Below, piece after piece: positions 7,308-11,603 of a DNA stretch of 11,603 bases. How positions within the stretch are numbered: position 1 is the first letter of the stretch; every line of letters starts with the position of its first letter. The notes beneath the pieces were generated by a model. The model did no database searches. It saw only the letters and a list, made by a program, of their open reading frames with translations, and was not told the origin of the DNA. A program made the position numbers and the translations under genes. This stretch comes from an uncultured Bacteroidota bacterium (GTDB lineage: Bacteria; Bacteroidota; Bacteroidia; Chitinophagales; Chitinophagaceae). The DNA is taken from the NCBI GenBank assembly GCA_946480675.1, contig CAMLKS010000042.1:1-11603 (forward strand). Reading direction: 5' to 3'.

Positions 7308-8515
7308 ATTACCTCTTCGCTTTTGTCATGGTATTCCGCCTTGTTTTCTTTAAAAAGCAGTAACCCTATCATCATGAGCAGGCTCGATACGGCTACTACA
7401 AAGAACAAGATACCACTATTAAAGCTACCCAGGCTTTTTTCCATAGGTATACTGTAGAAAAGCAGTATCGTTACCAGCCCCCGCGGCATCAGGAACAATT
7501 CAGGGAATAAGTTGGTTTTCAATATCAATCGCAGATACAGGAAACGTGCAAATAATAATATCACTATGATAAGTGAACCTAACTGCCACACATCGGGTAG
7601 TATCAATACCTGAAGGTTGATGCTATAACCAAAGAGAATAAAAAAGAACGTTCGTATAAGGAAAGATGTTTCTGCTGTGATGGAGCGCATGAATAGCAGC
7701 GTGCTTTCAATATTTTCCTGATCCAGCCAGCGTTTCATGGGGCCGAAAGTAAAAAGAGATGTATTATTGAACACCAAGCCAAACACCAGTACTATAAGCA
7801 GGGAGGGCAGATGTATCATTTCGCCAAGCGAATATATGAGTGATAGCACGGCAAAAAGCAGGAAGAATTTTACATGTATGCGGCTTTTGGTAAGGATATA
7901 TATCATGAGTACCGTAGCAAGGATAGATATTACAACAGCCAGTAACACATTGCCCCCAAATATCATGGCCGATTTCAGGCTCAGGATATTTTTCATAATC
8001 ATGTAGTTGAAAACCAGTATGCCTATGATATCGGAAAATGAAGACTCGTATATGATAAAGTCTTTTTTATCCTCCGGTAGGTGGCTGGTACTGGGTATCA
8101 CGATGGCACTGCTGATAATGCTCATTGGCACAGCATAAAGAAAGGAATTTTCAAATGGCACATCCAGCCATTGCATCACCAGCACGCCAATGCCCAATGC
8201 CGAGAAGAGGAAGATAAATAAGGCAGACGAAAACGAATCACGTATCAGCTTTACTTTTTGCCGGGTTATTTTCAGGTCCAGCGCTGCTTCCAGTATGATC
8301 ATAATGATACCTACAGCACCTAATATTTTTACCAGCTTGTTTACTGCAGGCTCGTTGTACCACAGGTGGGCGCTAAATTGTTTTATCGCAATGCCGGTAG
8401 CTATCAGTAATAATACAGAAGGAATATTGGTCTTTTTGCTAAACAGACTGAACAGATAGCTGACGATAACAACCGTGCTTAATAGTATTATGATAGTATA
8501 TGTTCCTAATGCCAT
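7304..8515 (-). CDS. Cation:proton antiporter (CPA1-like, Na+/H+ exchanger family)
   Basis: A 403-residue protein with about 11-13 membrane segments, matching the Na+/H+ exchanger domain in length and layout. An N-terminal segment (6-25) precedes IPSVLLLIATGIAI (31-44). ILEAALDLKI is at 74-83, and SSAIVIPST at 135-143 occupies the place of the unwound helix. ESSFSDIIGIL at 157-167 holds the transport Asp162. The late helices include LLFARFLYLRL (320-330) and MPRGLVTILLFYS (343-355), equivalent to the PRG region of CPA1 proteins. It should exchange Na+, K+ or another cation for protons across the cytoplasmic membrane. The usual ND pair reads SD (Ser161-Asp162). It has a short charged C-terminal tail and no RCK/TrkA domain. 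It heads a two-gene unit with the exported protein and diverges from the CorC-like gene across 164 bp. Confidence 0.9.
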   Translation of the reverse strand: MALGTYTIIILLSTVVIVSYLFSLFSKKTNIPSVLLLIATGIAIKQFSAHLWYNEPAVNKLVKILGAVGIIMIILEAALDLKITRQKVKLIRDSFSSALFIFLFSALGIGVLVMQWLDVPFENSFLYAVPMSIISSAIVIPSTSHLPEDKKDFIIYESSFSDIIGILVFNYMIMKNILSLKSAMIFGGNVLLAVVISILATVLMIYILTKSRIHVKFFLLFAVLSLIYSLGEMIHLPSLLIVLVFGLVFNNTSLFTFGPMKRWLDQENIESTLLFMRSITAETSFLIRTFFFILFGYSINLQVLILPDVWQLGSLIIVILLFARFLYLRLILKTNLFPELFLMPRGLVTILLFYSIPMEKSLGSFNSGILFFVVAVSSLLMMIGLLLFKENKAEYHDKSEEVI

Positions 8516-8624
8516 TGGTAGTGAAAATAACCAATTAATAATTACGGCTCAAATACGCATAAATAAACATACCACACTTCTTGCAAATCAAATATTTAAC
8601 CTGATTAACACATAATTGTTGTAA

Positions 8625-8658
8625 TTTTTGAGAAATCATTTCAAAGTTCTCACATTTG
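8625..8658 (+). promoter_or_regulatory. Probable Bacteroidota-type promoter for the CorC-like gene
   Basis: TTTTTG at 8625-8630 (-33) is followed after exactly 20 bp by CACATTTG at 8651-8658, which matches the TAnnTTTG -7 consensus at seven of eight positions. The expected start of transcription is near 8662, giving a leader of about 18 nt before the ATG at 8680. The rest of the 164-bp divergent region (8516-8679) is AT-rich; I saw no gene or clear operator in it. Confidence 0.5.
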
Positions 8659-8679
8659 TAGAGGCGAAAAATAAGCTGA

Positions 8680-9990
8680 ATGGCACTTGAGATATTTATT
8701 ACCATTTTCTTGGTGTTGCTGAATGGGTTTTTTGTGGCGGCAGAATTTGCAATAGTAAAGGTGCGTACCTCGCAGGTAGAATCACGCCCAGGCTCTGCCA
8801 GGATCACCAATGTGGCCCGTAACATCCTCAACAATCTCGATGGTTATCTCGCTGCTACCCAGTTGGGTATCACACTAGCGTCGCTGGGCCTTGGCTGGGT
8901 GGGCGAAGATGTGGTAACCAAAATGATATTGGCGCTGATGGCTAAGCTAAATATAAAAATAACCGAATCTACTGCGCATCAGATAGCCGTACCTGTAGCA
9001 TTCGCTACTATTACCATCCTGCATATCGTATTCGGTGAACTGGCACCAAAATCTATTGCCATCCGCAAGCCTGCGCCTACTACTTTTGTAGTGGCACTGC
9101 CATTACGTGTATTTTACTTTGTGTTCCGTCCTTTTATATGGCTGCTTAACGGATTCGCCAATACAATATTAAAACTGGTGGGCATACAACCCATACACGA
9201 GTACGATCTGCATACAGAAGAAGAACTGAAGATAATAGTAACAGAAAGCCAGAAGGGCGGTGTGATAGATGAAACGGAAAAAGACCTTATCCATAATGTT
9301 TTCAATCTTAGCGAACGTAAGATAACCTCGCTAATGACACCCCGTAACGAAATAGTATGGATAGATGTAAATGACGACATCAGCATAACCAAAGACAAAA
9401 TCATCAACAACAGGCATAATGTATACCCCATATGCAAAGATGATATTGATACGATATTAGGGTTCATCTATACAAAAGACTTGTTGACAGAACACTTTGA
9501 AGAAACCCTGCAACAGCTGGAAAGTTTCAAACGCCCTGCATTCTACATACCGGAATCCAACCGGGCCTACCAGGTATTAGAGCGTTTCAAAGAATCTCGC
9601 ATTCACCAGGCATTGGTGGTAGATGAATATGGTTCTATAGCCGGTATTGTTACGATTAATGACATTTTCGATGCCTTAGTAGGCGATATATCTGAAACCA
9701 ATGAGTTTGAGTATGATGTAACGGTTCGTGATGATGGCAGCATGCTTATAGATGCACAGATACCGTTTGTTGAGTTCTTGCAACGTCTTGATATAGCATC
9801 TTCCGAAGAAGATGAGGGAGATTTCATCACACTTGCCGGCTTCATCCTTGAGAAGATGAAAAAGATACCGGCCACCGGTGAGAAGTTTAGATGGAATAAT
9901 TATGAGATAGAAGTAATGGATATGGATAAGAGCCGCATCGACAAAGTACTGGTTCAGAAGCTGGAAGAAGAGCAGTCGGAGGAGGAATAA
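8680..9990 (+). CDS. CorC/HlyC-family CNNM-CBS membrane protein
   Basis: A 436-residue protein of the CNNM/CorC family, often annotated 'hemolysin'. Domains in order: a DUF21/CNNM membrane domain at about 1-195 with LNGFFVAAEFAIVKVR (14-29), GYLAATQLGITLASLGLGWVGE (55-76) and FGELAPKSIAI (118-128); a CBS pair at about 215-335, with LMTPRNEIVWID opening the first and LVVDEYGSIAGIVTINDIFDALVGDI closing the second; and a CorC_HlyC domain at about 345-428 (DGSMLIDAQIPFVEF, GFILEKMKKIPATGE). CNNM proteins are implicated in Mg2+ (and related divalent ion) export, with CBS domains sensing nucleotides; that role is by family analogy. The very C-terminus is acidic (EEEQSEEE). The start is close to the first hydrophobic helix, as expected. 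The stop lies 6 bp from that of the opposing lipocalin. Confidence 0.94.
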   Translation: MALEIFITIFLVLLNGFFVAAEFAIVKVRTSQVESRPGSARITNVARNILNNLDGYLAATQLGITLASLGLGWVGEDVVTKMILALMAKLNIKITESTAHQIAVPVAFATITILHIVFGELAPKSIAIRKPAPTTFVVALPLRVFYFVFRPFIWLLNGFANTILKLVGIQPIHEYDLHTEEELKIIVTESQKGGVIDETEKDLIHNVFNLSERKITSLMTPRNEIVWIDVNDDISITKDKIINNRHNVYPICKDDIDTILGFIYTKDLLTEHFEETLQQLESFKRPAFYIPESNRAYQVLERFKESRIHQALVVDEYGSIAGIVTINDIFDALVGDISETNEFEYDVTVRDDGSMLIDAQIPFVEFLQRLDIASSEEDEGDFITLAGFILEKMKKIPATGEKFRWNNYEIEVMDMDKSRIDKVLVQKLEEEQSEEE

Positions 9991-9996
9991 TGATAC

Positions 9997-10512
9997 CTAT
10001 GGGCACTGCTTTGTTACTTTTAGCTTAGTAATGTCAAAACCTTTTGCCTTCACCCTTTGTACAATGCCGGTATATACATCCGGGTCCATAGCAGTTTTGC
10101 GGCTTAATATCCATAAATATTTTCGGTTGGGGTGCCCTACTACCGCGTAGCTGTAATCATCGGCCAGGTCTATTATCCAGTACTTACCTGTAAATGGCCA
10201 AAAAAAGCTTACAGTGAGTTTCGCATTCGTTTTTTTATCCTTCACGGTAGCCGTACCCGTGCTTTCTTTCATTTTGCCATCTACCTTGCAGCTATTCTGC
10301 ACACGTACTTTGCCATTTTTTTTCAGGCTATATTCTGCTACCGAGCAGCTGCAACCTTTCTGAAACCGTTGCGGAAACGAAGCGATCTCATGCCATTTGC
10401 CCATATATTTGTTTATATCTACATAAGGCACTGTTTGCAGCTTTTCTCTTGCAGCAGCCTTCACGCCTAACGCCAAGGCAATAGCACCGCAGAACATAAG
10501 TAACCTTTTCAT
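9997..10512 (-). CDS. Blc-type lipocalin with signal peptide
   Basis: Read from the ATG at 10510-10512, 171 residues. A longer in-frame start at 10569 would add 19 residues before MKRLLMF and bury the signal peptide, so I prefer the inner one. Residues 1-21 are a Sec signal (MKRLL, hydrophobic core, then KAAA). There is no lipobox, unlike the E. coli lipoprotein Blc, so a soluble periplasmic or secreted form is likely. The lipocalin marks are MGKWHEIASFPQRFQKG at 37-53 (G-x-W), VSFFWPFTGKYWIIDL at 101-116, and GHPNRKYLWILSR at 126-138, all close to the Blc family. Cysteines 54, 56, 75 and 170 could form disulfides. Blc-type lipocalins bind fatty acids and lysophospholipids and are linked to envelope maintenance. 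The gene converges with the CorC-like gene (6-bp gap) and diverges from the secreted-protein gene across 161 bp. Confidence 0.93.
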   Translation of the reverse strand: MKRLLMFCGAIALALGVKAAAREKLQTVPYVDINKYMGKWHEIASFPQRFQKGCSCSVAEYSLKKNGKVRVQNSCKVDGKMKESTGTATVKDKKTNAKLTVSFFWPFTGKYWIIDLADDYSYAVVGHPNRKYLWILSRKTAMDPDVYTGIVQRVKAKGFDITKLKVTKQCP

Positions 10513-10581
10513 AAATAACAGCTTTATAATAATAGTTAAAACATCATGCCTACCTAAATGTTTAGCCATTGATACTCAAAA

Positions 10582-10599
10582 ATTTATAATATTATAAAT
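10582..10599. repeat. 18-bp perfect AT-only palindrome in a divergent gap
   Basis: ATTTATAATATTATAAAT at 10582-10599 reads the same on both strands. It lies between the lipocalin start (10512) and the start of the secreted protein (10674), about 70-75 bp from each. It could be an operator for a dimeric regulator or just an easily melted AT tract; the surrounding sequence is very AT-rich, so chance is possible. No -35/-7 pair is clear around it. Confidence 0.5.
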
Positions 10600-10673
10600 A
10601 AAATGTTAAAAACAAGCCAACACTTTTTGCAATATATACCGTCTTTATAAATCCACAACCTACACTCTTGGGT

Positions 10674-11603
10674 ATGAAATACATCAGGCTATGTTTGCGG
10701 CAGGCGATACTATTGGCCCTGCCTTTCTGTGCCTATGCGCAAAATTTTGTTCCCAATCCCAGTTTCGAAGATTTTAATTATTGCCCAAACGGCATCTCAG
10801 CTATCGATTATTCACCGGGATATACCAGTTTCCCGTCTGTAAAAAGCTGGGTAAACCCACTGAAACGTACCTCACCCGATTATTTTCATACCTGCGCAGC
10901 GCCGAATACCGGTGTACATGTGCCCGAAATAACATTTGGCCACCAACGCCCACGTACAGGTAATGCATTTGCAGGCATTATAGCATGGGAAGAATATGCT
11001 ACCGGTGGTGGTTTTGGTGAATATCTGCAGTGTAAATTAACCGCCCCGCTGAAAGCAGGGGAGAAATATTGCGTGAGCTTCTTTGTAAGCCCCAGCATCT
11101 CTAAAGACATTGCGCGTAATTATATAGCTATCGATGAAGTAGGCATCAACTTTGGTAAAACCCAGGCGTACAATGCCAGTAATGAATTCCTGTCCTTGCC
11201 ATATGATATTGTGACACCATTCAGCACTTATCTAACCGATAGTAGTGCATGGATACGGGTATCAGGTATATATGCTGCTAAAGGCGGTGAAGAATGGCTG
11301 ACTATAGGCAGGTTCAACAATACAGGCCTGCCGCCCAATAGTGTACAGGCTTACCCCGCTACGCCCGACCCTAATATGGATTTCAGGGCATATATATATG
11401 TAGATGATGTAAATGTATCCTTGATAACAGCTGCCGATACCATCGTTTCTGTTCAGGATTCCAGTTATTGCGATACGACTTCCTTGCCCATGACGCTCGC
11501 CAGTTCGGGTTATGATGGCAATTTTATTTGGAACACCGGCGAAACCACCAGGAAAATAGTAGCCACAGCACCGGGTATATATTGGTGTAAATCCATAGCC
11601 GAC
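10674..11603 (+). CDS. Large secreted protein with NPSFE module and Ig-like repeat start (partial, runs off window)
   Basis: Frame 3 is open from the ATG at 10674 to the window end without a stop, giving 310 residues so far. A Sec signal is present at 1-22 (MKYIRLCLRQ, hydrophobic core, CAYA, cleaved before Gln23). Residues 24-250 are one module opening with FVPNPSFEDFNYCP and running through PDYFHTCAAPNTGVHVP, FGHQRPRTGNAFAGI and GEYLQCKLTAPLKAGEKYCVSFFVS, ending YIYVDDVNVSL. This organisation is common in Bacteroidota surface proteins (jelly-roll or carbohydrate-binding-like by its look). A second Ig/PKD-like module starts near 255 and contains IWNTGETTRKIVATAPGIYWCKS. Such proteins normally end in a type IX secretion sorting domain; that end is outside the window, so T9SS export is inferred. 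The substrate or partner is unknown. The gene has its own start, 161 bp from the divergent lipocalin. Confidence 0.87.
   Translation, partial: MKYIRLCLRQAILLALPFCAYAQNFVPNPSFEDFNYCPNGISAIDYSPGYTSFPSVKSWVNPLKRTSPDYFHTCAAPNTGVHVPEITFGHQRPRTGNAFAGIIAWEEYATGGGFGEYLQCKLTAPLKAGEKYCVSFFVSPSISKDIARNYIAIDEVGINFGKTQAYNASNEFLSLPYDIVTPFSTYLTDSSAWIRVSGIYAAKGGEEWLTIGRFNNTGLPPNSVQAYPATPDPNMDFRAYIYVDDVNVSLITAADTIVSVQDSSYCDTTSLPMTLASSGYDGNFIWNTGETTRKIVATAPGIYWCKSIAD

Noticed and set aside
7014..7457. Plus-strand reading frame of 147 codons opposite the exported-protein/antiporter junction
   Set aside because: It overlaps two well-supported genes, has no recognisable domain and looks like an antisense shadow.
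8680..9990. A haemolysin, as the HlyC/TlyC-type name suggests
   Set aside because: The CNNM, CBS and CorC_HlyC domain layout is that of an ion-transport-related membrane protein; the haemolysin label is historical.
10513..10569. N-terminal extension of the lipocalin (19 extra residues)
   Set aside because: It would place a non-signal-like sequence (MAKHLGRHDVLTIIIKLLF) before a normal signal peptide at MKRLLMF; the inner ATG is more likely.

Overview
The window looks like chromosomal DNA of a member of the Bacteroidota, probably in or near the Chitinophagaceae/Chitinophagales. The evidence is as follows. The last gene encodes a large exported protein with an NPSFE-type N-terminal module and an Ig-like module of the kind found in type IX secretion cargo. 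A DUF1015 gene follows what looks like the end of serC, an arrangement I recall from Bacteroides. Shine-Dalgarno sequences are mostly absent. Several gaps hold candidate promoters of the Bacteroidota type (TTTG, then TAnnTTTG). Base composition is moderate, with AT-rich gaps.

Layout, left to right. (1) Positions 1-1381: the 3' end of a probable serC, a DUF1015 gene, and a strong hairpin terminator. (2) 1452-2827: an aldo/keto reductase facing a small, very basic DUF6496/histone-H1-like protein on the other strand. (3) 2944-5324: a YihY/BrkB membrane protein facing a polysaccharide flippase. (4) 5380-8515: a GT4 glycosyltransferase facing a two-gene minus-strand unit made of a CPA1-like cation:proton antiporter and an unrecognised exported protein, coupled by an ATGA overlap. 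(5) 8680-10512: a CorC/HlyC-type CNNM-CBS membrane protein facing a Blc-type lipocalin. (6) 10674 to the end: the first 310 residues of a large secreted protein that runs off the window.

Most genes concern the cell envelope: glycan transport and synthesis, ion homeostasis, lipid binding and surface proteins. The serine-pathway pair and the nucleoid-like protein are separate in function. The genes form a mosaic of short transcription units on alternating strands, not one large operon. All four convergent pairs end within 6 bp of each other or overlap.

I found no RNA gene, insertion sequence, CRISPR array, phage gene or defence system, and no gene-free stretch over 300 bp. The content is mostly ordinary core and envelope functions. 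The best leads are the DUF1015 protein beside serC, the regular KK-dyad tail of the DUF6496 protein, and the exported CxxC protein coupled to the antiporter.
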